From positions 170,783,498-170,847,497 of the forward strand of contig JAPWDM010000001.1 of assembly GCA_035578155.1 (NCBI GenBank): a stretch of 64,000 nucleotides of DNA, given 5' to 3'. The stretch's first letter is position 1, and the number at the start of each line of letters is the position of its first letter. Under the pieces are notes generated by a model, which was not told where the DNA came from, made no database searches, and was given only the letters and a program-made list of their open reading frames with translations. The DNA is from Brachynemurus nebulosus (lineage: Eukaryota > Arthropoda > Insecta > Neuroptera > Myrmeleontidae). A program made the translations under genes and the position numbers. Below are positions 36,412 through 47,235 of this stretch, piece by piece.

Positions 36412-36944
36412 ATTGTGCTGAAAAGAATAAACTGATTCAACTTAATTGAAAATAACGAATCAAAAAAGATTATTGATGGTTTTTTTTACATAAATATTTA
36501 TAATAATATGACGTATAGAATAATTTGGAATTATATACAAAAAGATTCGAGATGTTAAATATTTTGCTTATTATGTCTAAATTTCTATATAAGTGTGTCG
36601 TATGATAAAATAATAATTTTTTTGGTAAATTTTAAAATAAACACTCCAAAAAAGTAAGATTATAAAAGTTTTATTATGAACGTTTACTTGCTTTCATGAA
36701 CATAGGTAATCTTTATTTTGCAGTGTAACTGCCAATTAAACTGGTCAAAATTTTTAGATATGACTTTTTTTTACAATGCTTACGTTTTGCAGACACAATT
36801 ATTTAAGCAATATCTTATAAAAAATTTAATTGTAATTAGATTACAATGATAATATTAAAAACTTATGGATTAAAATTGTAGTTACATCATATCAAAAATA
36901 TAGTTTAAGAAAATTAACTAAACAATACTTAAATATAAGAAAAA
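36412..36944. other. Unannotated AT-rich stretch
   Basis: No feature is visible before the tandem repeat begins. Confidence 0.5.
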
Positions 36945-37897
36945 CAATATTCTGCTGACTCTTGCCATTCTTAGAACTTCGCAGAAAATGCATGCTGTGC
37001 TTTCATAGATGTCTTCGCCAATTCCAGTTTCTAAACAAATCAGAAAATAAGGGTTACTTAATTTTATAACCATTTTTGATTATTATTTTTTTCTTTTTTT
37101 AATAACTATTTCACAGCAATTTAAAATTAAGAAAATTTCGCTTTCGCTACAAAATTACTTCTAGGCTATTTTAATGAATGTACAGATATTAGATTTTTGA
37201 TTAAAAACTCACCAGCAAAGTGATCCGGCGTGCTTATGGCACTGGCACTTCCGAACTGGTAGACGGAGGGTTTGAATTCCGTAGCCGATTATATGTTGGC
37301 GAAAGTTTTCTGCTATTTCCCATCATAATTCCAGATGAATATCGACATTATCCTCAAGAAGATGGTTGCAAACAGACACCTACCAAATCCTTATACCGCT
37401 TTTCTTGTCCTACGCCCAATATTCTGCTGACTCTTGCCATTACTAGAACTTCAGGGAAAATGTAGGCTGCGGTTTCACATATGTCTTCACCAATTCCTTT
37501 TTCTAAACAAATCGAAAAATAAGGATTACTTAATTTTATAACCATTTTTGTTTATTTATTTTATTTATCTTTTTTCAATAAATATTTCACAGCAATTTAA
37601 AATTAAGAAAATTTCGTTTTTGCTACATAATTACTTTTAGGTTATTTTAATGAATGTACAGATATTAAATTTTTGATTAAAAAACTCAGCAGCAAAGTAA
37701 CCCGGCGTGCTTAGGCACTGGCACTTCCGAACTGGTAGACTGTGGGTTTGAATTCCGTAACCGGTTATATGCTGGTGAAAGTTTTCTGCTATTTCCCATC
37801 GCAATTCCAGATGAATATCGACATCGTCCTTAAAAAGACGGTTGTAGACGGACACCTGCCAAATCTTTATACCGCTTTTCTTGTTCTCCGCCCATAT
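36945..37897 (+). repeat. 472-bp tandem repeat, two copies, running into the assembly gap
   Basis: Unit 1 (36945-37416) and unit 2 (37417 to the gap) both start CAATATTCTGCTGACTCTTG and share blocks such as ATTTCACAGCAATTTAAAAT, AATGAATGTACAGATATTA and TGGCACTTCCGAACTGGTAG. The segment GGCACTTCCGAACTGGTAGA plus GGGTTTGAATTCCG looks vaguely like the A and B boxes of a tRNA-derived promoter, so each unit might include a SINE-like segment; this is weak. The second unit ends at the N run almost exactly where a third unit would start. Confidence 0.9.
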
Positions 37898-38397
37898 NNN
37901 NNNNNNNNNNNNNNNNNNNNNNNNNNNNNNNNNNNNNNNNNNNNNNNNNNNNNNNNNNNNNNNNNNNNNNNNNNNNNNNNNNNNNNNNNNNNNNNNNNNN
38001 NNNNNNNNNNNNNNNNNNNNNNNNNNNNNNNNNNNNNNNNNNNNNNNNNNNNNNNNNNNNNNNNNNNNNNNNNNNNNNNNNNNNNNNNNNNNNNNNNNNN
38101 NNNNNNNNNNNNNNNNNNNNNNNNNNNNNNNNNNNNNNNNNNNNNNNNNNNNNNNNNNNNNNNNNNNNNNNNNNNNNNNNNNNNNNNNNNNNNNNNNNNN
38201 NNNNNNNNNNNNNNNNNNNNNNNNNNNNNNNNNNNNNNNNNNNNNNNNNNNNNNNNNNNNNNNNNNNNNNNNNNNNNNNNNNNNNNNNNNNNNNNNNNNN
38301 NNNNNNNNNNNNNNNNNNNNNNNNNNNNNNNNNNNNNNNNNNNNNNNNNNNNNNNNNNNNNNNNNNNNNNNNNNNNNNNNNNNNNNNNNNNNNNNNN
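37898..38397. other. Assembly gap of 500 N
   Basis: Exactly 500 N. The round number suggests a scaffolding gap of nominal or estimated length. Its position at the end of a tandem unit suggests an unresolved longer array. Confidence 0.95.
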
Positions 38398-39170
38398 ATA
38401 CTAACTATACATACCTGATATATAATAAAATATTACTAAGCACTGGAATATTGCAGCGATGTAGTAAAACTTCGGATAGGAAATGTTAAAAAAGTCATCG
38501 TTATGTGTTATAAAGGTAGTTACATAAGGTACGTACCTATATACACATATTTGTAATATTATTACAAAAAGAATGTACAATATTATCATAATACACTTTA
38601 GTGCAATATAAATGTTGAATCATGTGTATATATGTTTATATGTACATTGTGTAAGGAAAAGTATTGGCTATGTTGTGGCTCGAAGGGTAGAAATAAGCGA
38701 ATAGTGGTGGGCGTCAACAAATCTTGGGCTCACAGTAGCGGTGCACAAGGTGTGACTTATCGATGTCGTCTTTCGTCGATAACTCGTATCAGTTGGATGA
38801 GTGTATTGTAGCGGGTTAACTACTCAACCGATTTTGAAAATTTGTTCACTGTTAAGCCCGGTTCAGACCCAGCCAGTGGTTTAGTCCAGTGGTCGAGTAA
38901 TTTAGTACTCGCCCAGTTTGAACACATTCATTTTAGTCAAGTAAACTGGCTTGGTCGAGCGAGCGGTCGAGTTTAGTAAATAGGAGGTTCTGTAGGGTTT
39001 CGGAGGCTCTATTCTATTACTATAGTCGAGTAGCCTTCCACCACTCTATTTTCAGTCAACTCGTACGCCAACTAAACACGTGTGGACAGAAATACACAAG
39101 TTGTTTATACATAATTATTGTAGTTATTGTTATTTTTTATATATTTGGGTTATTGTTTTATCTATCAGTC
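38398..39170. other. Unannotated stretch
   Basis: There is no gene. The word GTCGAGTA or close variants recurs at about 38900-39060 without a clear element boundary. Confidence 0.5.
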
Positions 39171-39451
39171 CCAACCTCGTAACTCCAATGTTTTTTTTTT
39201 TTGGTTTCTACGGCACAAACCTCCTAAGCCCAATTTTTTGTTTTGATATAACAGCACCAACCTCGTAACTCCTATTTAAAAAAAAAATGAGGTCCACAAA
39301 TAAATTTTTACCAAAAATTTTATGTTAATATACAAGATAATATACCTGTGTTGCTAATTCAATTGATAATTTTTCGTTATCATTTAACTAAATTGTTATA
39401 AACAGTTTTTTCCTTCTCCTGAAAACTACTGACATTGGAGTTACGAGGTTT
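39171..39451. mobile_element. Fold-back MITE-like element, 281 bp
   Basis: The left end CCAACCTCGTAACTCCAATG is mirrored by CATTGGAGTTACGAGGTTTG at the right end. The same word (CCAACCTCGTAACTCC) occurs a third time internally at about 39257. The TSD was not resolved. Confidence 0.65.
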
Positions 39452-39897
39452 GATTTTGTAGGTGACGTTATGCAGCTTTTCGTAAAATTTGGCTTGTTTT
39501 TACATGACCGTGCAAGCAGATTATCACTTTCAGTTACTTAATTTTTTTTTTAAATGTTACACTTTTATAAGAATTTAAAATTAATCCCATATAGTCTACT
39601 GGAGATGACAACATCAAAATTTTATTTTGAATACCGTTCGTTAGAGTACAAACGGCTAAAATTTTGTATCATACATTTATTTATATTTGTAGAAATATGA
39701 CGAGACTTCAAGAGTTCTCACTGTGATGTAATTAAGAAGAGTTATACCGACAATCTAATCAATTACTAAGTGTTTGTACCACCAAATACAATTGCATACT
39801 TAGATCACCCTACCCATCTTCGATATCTTTCTTCAGTGCTCCCTAATGTCCACGAGAAGACCTCACAAAATACACAAAAGCATCTTACAATAATCAG
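39452..39897. other. Unannotated stretch
   Basis: I see no feature here. Confidence 0.5.
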
Positions 39898-39901
39898 TTA
39901 A

Positions 39902-40773
39902 GGGGGGAGTTCAAATAAAAAATCAACTTTTTTTATTTATGATTATTTTGCTTGTTGAATTTTTTTTTCAAATTAGGGAGAGTTTCAAATAGAAAATTTT
40001 GTTTTTGAAACATTCATTACTCTTCCCTGTGGGGGGAGGGGGCCCTTTTTCACAAGTTTTTAAGCGTTTACAAGAAACGTCATATCTCAAAAAGTAATGA
40101 ATATTTTTTAAATATTTTTTCATTATTTTATTCCTAAAGGACCTGTCCATAAAGCTGAGTATGGGTTTCAGGTAATTTTAAAAATTAACTAGAAAATTGT
40201 AATACCAAACTTCTAAAAATTATAAAACCCAATTTTTTATTAAAAAAAAAAAATGTTTAAAAATAGTTACAATTGTTCAAATGGAAAAAGCATACTCCAC
40301 TTTATGCGCTATATATTTATGAACAAAATAAAAAAAAATTAAGTCTCTATCTTTTCTAGAAGTTGAGATATGATTTTTGTGTTTTTCCCTTGTCGGGAAA
40401 AACACAAGTTTTGGGAAACGGTAAAAAACAAAAATAATAACAAAACAAGCGGTTTACTCACTGTTTATTACGTCTACAAAGGCATACAAATAAAAGAACA
40501 TTATGTCAGTGCATACTATAACTCATGTACACACCAAAACTAAATATTATTGATCAAATCGGGAAGGGGGGGGGGGTCAGCGTTGTCTGCAAATGAGCAG
40601 CAACTTGGCTGTGCAGCGGCTCACAAATAAATATTTTTCTACTTGAAAAAAATTTTTTTTGGCCATGTTTTATATATCACCGTGTTTGTAAAGAACCACA
40701 GAACAAAATGAAAACAAAAAACGAAATTCGAAAAAAATTTGTTTATTAGCCGTTTCTGGCGTGAACTTCTCCC
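39902..40773. mobile_element. TTAA-flanked MITE with GGG ends, 872 bp
   Basis: Ends GGGGGGAGTTCA and inverted GGGAGAAGTTCA are bounded by TTAA on both sides (39898-39901, 40774-40777). The general style resembles 31688-32415. A G-rich run occurs near 40564. It has no coding content. Confidence 0.7.
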
Positions 40774-40777
40774 TTAA

Positions 40778-41375
40778 GAATAAAATGTTCACACATGGGA
40801 TTAACTTTCAAAGAATTTTCGTGCTTTATATGTTTAATACTTGCATTCACAATTCTTTCACAATTTTATAGAATATACCGAGATGGCGCATTAATGCTAG
40901 TAAACCGCACAATTTGTACAACATAATATTATAGCAAGCGAGTATGATGGTGGTGACGATCAAACAACGATTGCATGTTAGGGAATAGTTAACAGTTTCC
41001 CCCTACCATTCAACTCAACTGAACCATCATCAGTGTATCTACACAGTACAGTGATGTGTTCAATAAATACATATGCATGTGTTTATACATGTGTGTATGG
41101 ACGTTTGCATAAGTTATTTAAATTGAAACTGCTATTACGGCTATACGACTGCTGTTGGTATGGTTATGTTACGATGTTACATTACATTGTCGTCGTCAGT
41201 ACGACCTTAGCGACCACGTAAATGTGCAAGTCGATAGAAGAAACAATTTACAGCTGTTTTAGATTATTATTTTCGCTCATTTTGTTGTATGTATGAGACG
41301 TTTTGAGGTAATGAGAAGAGAAAAATCTATGAATATTATTATTATTATTATGTTCTTAAAAACTTTACTTTTAAA
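40778..41375. other. Unannotated stretch
   Basis: No gene was recognised. An (ATT)n microsatellite lies at about 41334-41351. Confidence 0.5.
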
Positions 41376-41377
41376 TA

Positions 41378-42068
41378 CCATCACAGTGTGATCGGCCGAA
41401 AAATAGTCAATTTTCACAATCTTTTTCGGATGGATAGGATGGGGGGAATGGGGATGAATTTTCTTACGATTAATACCACTATCTAACAATACAAAAATAT
41501 TTTTTTATTTTTTATAACTATTTATTACAATTTTTTTGAAAAAAGTGTCTTTAAGAAAGGCTGAAATTTATCTAAAAGAAAAAAATCAAATGGATTATCA
41601 ATCTGTAGGTAAGCAGCGGCTTACATACAGAAAAAAAAATTCCCATAGGAACATCGCTATGTTCCTATGGGAGCTTTCTTTTCTTGAAATCTTTCTATTT
41701 TTTCACACGGAAAAGTGTAAAAAATTTTGTTCTTTTTATTCAAACCGCCGCCATTTTTTCAAATTTCAAAAAAAAACTCTAATAAGAACATAGCGGCTTA
41801 CCTACAGATTGATAATCTATTTGACTTTTTTTCAGATAAAAGCTTCGGCCGCAATCGTGGGCACCAAATTTCGCCTTTTTTTAAAGACACTTTTTTCAAA
41901 AATTGTAATAATTATAAAAAATAAGTAAAAAGAATTCAAAAAAATATTTTTGAATTGTCAAGTTGTGGTATTAATCGTAAAAGAAAATTCATCCCCATTC
42001 CCCCATCCTATCCATCCGAACAAAAATTGTGAAAATTGACTATTTCTCAGCCGATCACACTGTGATGG
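41378..42068. mobile_element. TA-flanked long-TIR MITE, 691 bp
   Basis: The ends CCATCACAGTGTGATCGGC are mirrored, with TA outside (41376-41377, 42069-42070). The arms match over about 250 bp, including AAATAGTCAATTTTCACAAT, GGATGGATAGGATGGGGG and ATTATCAATCTGTAGGTAAG. The centre contains a perfect 13-bp-stem hairpin, CCCATAGGAACAT / ATGTTCCTATGGG (41642-41671). No transposase is present. Confidence 0.85.
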
Positions 42069-42134
42069 TACCTTTAGGTTGCAAATTCTAATAATTTTTA
42101 TTGAATTAATGAATTTAGAATAAAATATTATTTA

Positions 42135-42707
42135 CTAGCCGTATGCCCGATGGGATTTCCCATCGACAACATCTTTTTATCAGATACTCACTTTCTGCTC
42201 ACTTTTAATGTTTTTCAAAAGCCTAAATCAATATCCACGTTTCTAACTTCAAAAATGACGAATTTCCCATGCGAACTTTCATTTCCTGTTTTAACCCCTT
42301 AGGGAATAAATTTCCAGAAACAACTGACTTTTATTTATAAATAGAAGCCTAAACGCCAATTTTCATAACTCCTGTGCTTAATTTCGTCCGTCTAAACCCA
42401 ACAGTTTAGGTTGTGCGTTGTCTGCCAGTCTAAGTTAAAAATTCATTAAATAAGATATTATTTATTTTAATAGTCATATAGTAACATATTTTTCTAACTT
42501 CAAAAATAACGAATTTACATACAAATTTTCATTCGCTATTAAACCCACTTAAGGGACGAATTTTCAAAAATTCTTTCTTAGAGCTCACCTACGTCACATA
42601 GGGAACTCCTATGCAAAATTTTATTCTTCTAAACCCAATGGTTTAGGCTGTGTGTTGTCTGTCAGTCAGTCAGTCAGTCAGTCAGTGTTAGAAATTTATT
42701 AAGTAGA
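42135..42707 (-). mobile_element. Non-autonomous Helitron, 573 bp, minus strand
   Basis: On the minus strand the element starts TCTACTTAATAAATTTC followed by a (CTGA)n run and ends in CTAG. The end hairpin CGATGGGA-AA-TCCCATCG (42148-42165) lies nine bases before the CTAG. The base before TC is A and the base after CTAG is T, which is the canonical Helitron A/T insertion site. The interior resembles the 18711 element (GGTGAGCTCTAAGAAAG-like and AGGGACGAA-type blocks). Confidence 0.88.
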
Positions 42708-42723
42708 TGTAACCTAAAAGCCC

Positions 42724-42833
42724 CTATACTCGAACAGTTTTGATATGTATCGGTTTTTTTTCAGAAATAACTTCATTAATATAAATTGTAAACTATCAAA
42801 ATTGTTCGAATATTGAATCGCGTTCGAGTATAG
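42724..42833. repeat. Short inverted repeat
   Basis: CTATACTCGAACAGTTTTGATA pairs with TATCAAAATTGTTCGA plus TCGAGTATAG (the right arm carries an extra insert). It begins 16 bases after the Helitron boundary. Confidence 0.6.
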
Positions 42834-43134
42834 ACACTTTTTTGCTACTGAAAAAAAAAAAATTTCTGAAAATTTTGAACTGATGGCAAGCACAACTGCG
42901 ATTCACGATTGGAATATCTGAAGAGCAAAACATATCATTAAAATATGACTATGGCCGAAGAATAGATTAAGATTATTTTATTTGAATAAAAGTTCATAAA
43001 ATGATGGAACTAAAAATTGATGGTTTCAAAAATACCATTTTCTTCGTAAAGAAAAGAAAATTGTTAAAAATTGAAGAAACAATTCTGCAACTTTTTCTTA
43101 TTCTAGTCTGTTGTTTAGCTATTGTTGTGTAAAG

Positions 43135-43296
43135 CAGTGATTCCCAAAGTGGGGATTGGGACCCCTAAAGGGGCCGCGCAAAATATTTGGGGGATAAAAA
43201 AACAATTTATTACAAATCATATGCTCATTTTCTACATGTTTTCTATATATTAAGCATAGTTGGGGGATCGCGGACCAAAATGTTTGAGAACCACTG
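43135..43296. mobile_element. hAT-like MITE, 162 bp
   Basis: Ends CAGTGATTCCCAAAGTGGGG and inverted CAGTGGTTCTCAAACATTTT have the hAT CAGTG signature. The flanking octamers GTGTAAAG and ATGTAGTG agree at only five positions, so the TSD is eroded or absent. Confidence 0.75.
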
Positions 43297-43515
43297 ATGT
43301 AGTGGAACATACTAGAATTTCAAATCGATCAGTTAATGTAAAATAATGATACTTCAGCACAGAATCTATTTAAATTTTACAAAATATGATTTTTTGTAAA
43401 GATGTCACATAACTCCTTCATGCACTTATCCCTTTTATTGAAAATTACTTACCTCGAATACAAAAAATCGAAATTTTTCATGTCATCCGCACAGGAAAAT
43501 ATTCGCAAAAATTAA

Positions 43516-43939
43516 CCCTTTGCGCTTATAAGACATGTACAGCATGGCAAGGTGGTTTGTCCATTAACTCTACCATATTTAAAGGTGTTTTGTCTGTTGG
43601 ATCATAAGACATGTACCACATGACACACTGAATGTTGAACTGTAATGACTGCTCATACTTCACATTACATGAATATTTTATTTAATAACTGCAAACACAT
43701 TCATTTATTAGAAAAATTGTAAATAAAATAATACAAAATCACGTTGAATTATCTTTTTAATTTTAAACTAATAAAAACAGCATTGAGGACGTATTTAGCG
43801 CATTTAGTATTCAACTTTGGGGAAACAAGGTTAGAACGTCAAAAGAATCCGTCAAAAAAAGAACGTCGGTCGTTGTCATGTACTACATGTCTTACCAGCC
43901 TATTTACAACTCACTTTTTTTTTGCTTGAGTGCAAAGAG
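43516..43939. mobile_element. TTAA-flanked piggyBac-like MITE, 424 bp
   Basis: The ends CCCTTTGCGCTTATAAG and the inverted CTCTTTGCACTCAAGC are bounded by TTAA (43512-43515, 43940-43943). They are similar to the ends of the 10375-11001 element. The word AAGACATGTA followed by CATG occurs three times (both subterminal zones and once near 43605). No coding. Confidence 0.75.
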
Positions 43940-43943
43940 TTAA

Positions 43944-45022
43944 ACAACCTTGTCCCTTTTAATTTTTAGTGTTATTTAGAAGTAATGAAACGAAATGTGA
44001 TTAATATTTTACACAATTTCGTTGCGACGTAGATTTTAAATTTCATACTAATGAATTTTAGGATATTTTTAATTTTCCTTACCGAAAACACATTTTACGA
44101 GTATTCTGTCATGTAATTCATTATATAAACATTTTGTTTTTAATGAATTTAAAACTTAAAATTTTATCCAACTTTCACTTACATAGGTATCTACATAATA
44201 AATTCAACTTACACGAGAAGCTTTAATTCTTTCCGTACCACTGTAGCTCAGTCCAACGCACCGTGACATGAAAGTGTTTTTTTCCGTCTCTTTTGTTATT
44301 TTTAATTTGATTCACCTTTACTTTTTCAAGTTTCATTAATTTTTTCTCTCTACATTTCACAAATCCACGTAGATACATGTTATGATAACTGTTTGGTATT
44401 TTATCATTATATCTCTAGATTTTTTTTTTTTTTTTGCTACTACAGTATCCTACATTTTTTTGTTTCTTTATTTATTTATATTTGAGATAAAAATGATACA
44501 TAGGTACGAGAAGGAAAAGTCGAGGACAATGTGAGGAGATTATATAATTTTTTCTTTTTTTTATGATTTTTTCACTTAAAAAATATATTTTTTTAAATAA
44601 AATATCAGTTTCATAAAGTTTTTTTTTTCCGGTTAGACAAAAGTTTTTTTTTTTTTTATAATGCATGAATTTATTTTTTTGTAGATAGGTATACAATTTA
44701 ATTTTTAATCCTTTTTTGCTATGAGAATTACGATTTACTTGAACAAAATTAAATACTTTGTTGACACTTTTTTTTTGCATCACATTCGAAGTAAAATTGC
44801 ATCGGTGTGTACTGTCTCCTGAATGAATCGGCCATAAAGAACCACCCATCGTTTATATTATGTATTTCTACTTATTCAGTCAGATTTTGATAAACTTGAG
44901 ACAATGTACAGGATTTAAGTATCGTGGAAATTTAAAAAAAAAATCATTTAATAGACAGCATTGGTAGCGGCTTCCGAATCATTTATCAGAGCGGATAATT
45001 TTTTTTATAAAATGGTCTAATC
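43944..45022. other. Unannotated T-rich stretch
   Basis: There is no gene. The 125-codon minus-strand frame (44472-44849) is driven by poly-T tracts and resembles no protein family. Confidence 0.5.
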
Positions 45023-45068
45023 CAGTGTTTCTCAACCATTTTTCTGTCACGACCCCGTATAATAATAT
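45023..45068 (+). mobile_element. Single hAT-type terminus
   Basis: CAGTGTTTCTCAACCATTTT followed by GTCACGACCCCG is a typical hAT end. I found no partner end within the next several hundred bases, so it is a half-element or relic. Confidence 0.5.
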
Positions 45069-45344
45069 TCCTGATACACCGACGAAATTTTTTGTAAAAA
45101 CCTCTAATAATACATTGTAATCCCTGCATTTTCTCAACTTTTTCGTATAGATGGAAGGAGGTAAGAAATTATCGAGTTTATTAATAGTCATTAATAAATT
45201 CAAATAAACAATAAAAAACAAATTCCAGTCTCACTTGCTATCTTAAAAATTTCAAAGATGCGAGGAAATTCGACCCTAATGATGAAGCTTTGCTGCTCAT
45301 GGCTTTAGGATCATGATAACAACAGTTATGCTAGAAGTGATAGT

Positions 45345-45852
45345 ATATTTAAGGTAGATGGTGGGTAGAACGATTTTTCAAAGAATTTTAAGGAAACCTC
45401 TCTAGATATTTATTTAATTCAGTACCAATAATATGAGCCTATTCCGATTAAAATTAACCATCCCAATTTTGTGAAAAACGATTTCAAAGTTTTGTAATTT
45501 TAACACGGCTCTTACGGGAAAACTATTTTTTTTTTAAATAAAATTAAAGCGTGTCAAAGGAATTTGATAAAAATTTGATATGTTATAAAATACAAAGTTA
45601 CAAACCATATTTAATAAAAAATAAAACTTATTGACCATACCGTTTTTGAAATATAATTTATGAACATCATTTTACAATGCTTTTACAACGCTTTTTCAAC
45701 AGCGCTTTTATATTGCTACAAAATAGGCGCACGGAAATTCAAACAAACAAGTAGTATACAAATATAATAACTGCATAATATTAATATATTATTTAATTTT
45801 TGTGAAAAGAAAATTGTGTTGCTGAGATGTACTTTCGTACCTGACCGTCGCG
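45345..45852 (-). repeat. Interspersed repeat B, copy 2
   Basis: This is an inverted copy of 13748-14271. Landmarks in order are GTAGAACGATTTTTC, CGTGTCAAAGGAATTTGAT, CCGTTTTTGAAATATAATTT, TTTACAACGCTTTTTCAACA and GTACCTGACCGTCGCG. No coding sequence or TIRs are visible. Confidence 0.65.
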
Positions 45853-46840
45853 GACCAAATACGTTAAGCATAAATATAGATATTCAGCGACAGTAGTCGA
45901 AGTTGTATTTTCTTTTTCCCGTACAATCAAATTTAAATTAAACACCTTGTATACATCACAAAATCCTTTGTACACAAGAAAACTTTTAAAACAAACAACT
46001 AAATTTGCATAATCAATCACATTTTAAAATTTAATTTTCAGCACGCCTTATATTGATTACATTTTTCTTTTTTTTTTAAAAAAGTTTTCCTTTTATGAAA
46101 AAAGTTTTTCCAACAGACGACGACAGCTCTCATATTATAAAATTTGTACGGAAACTTTTATTAATAAATATGTTTAATTGTGAATTGTATAGATATTGGT
46201 GAATTAAAGTCAGTATTTTACAATAATTTTAGTTTTAAGTTCAATAAGAGTTGAGTGGAAAACGGTGTTTTGTAATGTAATCTAAATTTTGCCCGGTACA
46301 CACTTTCTAACCACATAATAACATACTGTAAACTTAATGTTGAACACCACTGTACTGATTAATCTAGAATCGAATAGTTGGAATTAAAACAATGAAGTCT
46401 TTGATTAAATCGCTAAATCAGTGAAACGCCGAAAATATGAAATCGAACGAGGAATGAAGGCAGAAATTATTATTCAGTTATGTACCGTTAGGATGTAAAG
46501 ACATATTTTTTAATTGTTGTGTTGTGATTGGTCAACCTCCAGGAAAGAGGTAATATGTATTTCCTTTCCTAACAATATTTCTTTGTATGTTGTCTTATCC
46601 GTGGACGCACTTTCATTTTTGGTATAATGATTAATTTTCTGTAATTAAGAAGAATTTGAGTAAATTTTATGAAAGATTATTGTATGTCGTATCATACACG
46701 GATCCGTCTACTCACACACGTTTTAATTTAAATTAAGATTTTATATTATGTCACTGCTTTAAAATAAACGCATATGTTTCGCAATGTTCTCCAATATTAT
46801 TTCCATTTCTATTCGCGCGAATCATTCTTTTAACGTTCGG
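45853..46840. other. Unannotated stretch
   Basis: No recognisable gene or delimited repeat. Confidence 0.5.
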
Positions 46841-46988
46841 TATACAGGGTGTAAAACAAATATCTCTCGTCCTTTTGTGGGGTGACTCATAACACCCGGT
46901 AGACACTAAAACCGCAGGAATTTTTTCGGATTTAACAGTCGCGTCACCCCTCAAAAGGATAAGAGTTATTTCCTTTGCACCCTGTATA
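46841..46988 (+). mobile_element. ACAGGGTGT-ended MITE, left copy
   Basis: About 148 bp beginning TATACAGGGTGTAAAACAAA and ending TTTGCACCCTGTATA, so it has its own short TIRs. The interior carries GGGGTGACTCATAACACCC and CACCCCTCAAAAGGATAAG. It is mirrored by the copy at 47099-47235. Confidence 0.8.
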
Positions 46989-47004
46989 TAATATATATAC
47001 ACAC

Positions 47005-47094
<90 letters not shown>

Positions 47095-47098
47095 ATAT
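46989..47098. repeat. (TA)n / (TG)n microsatellite between inverted MITE copies
   Basis: A composite of short CATA repeats, a long pure AT run (about 47009-47080), then GTGTGTGTGTGTG. It separates two inverted copies of the same MITE, so the whole 46841-47235 region can fold on itself. Confidence 0.95.
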
Positions 47099-47235
47099 AT
47101 TATATACAGGGTGTAAAGGAAATAAATCTTATCCTTTTGAGGGGTGACGCAACTGTTAATTTCGAAAAAATTCCTGCGGTTTTAGTGTCTACAGGGTGCT
47201 ATGAGTCACCCCACAAAAGGACGAGAGTTATTTAT
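47099..47235 (-). mobile_element. ACAGGGTGT-ended MITE, right copy (inverted)
   Basis: The complement of the left copy: ACAGGGTGTAAAGGAAATAA, CCTTTTGAGGGGTGACGC, AATTCCTGCGGTTTTAGTGT and CCCCACAAAAGGACGAGAG. The distal terminus is lost into TTATTTATTTATTT. Confidence 0.75.

Noticed and set aside
37200..37290. tRNA gene within the 472-bp tandem unit
   Set aside because: Only A/B-box-like words are present; no cloverleaf with an anticodon arm could be built.
37742..38489. Long open frames of about 200 codons
   Set aside because: They consist almost entirely of N from the assembly gap, so they are not coding evidence.
44472..44849. 125-codon minus-strand open frame
   Set aside because: It is Lys- and Phe-rich, produced by poly-T/poly-A tracts, with no domain or motif and no similar copy.
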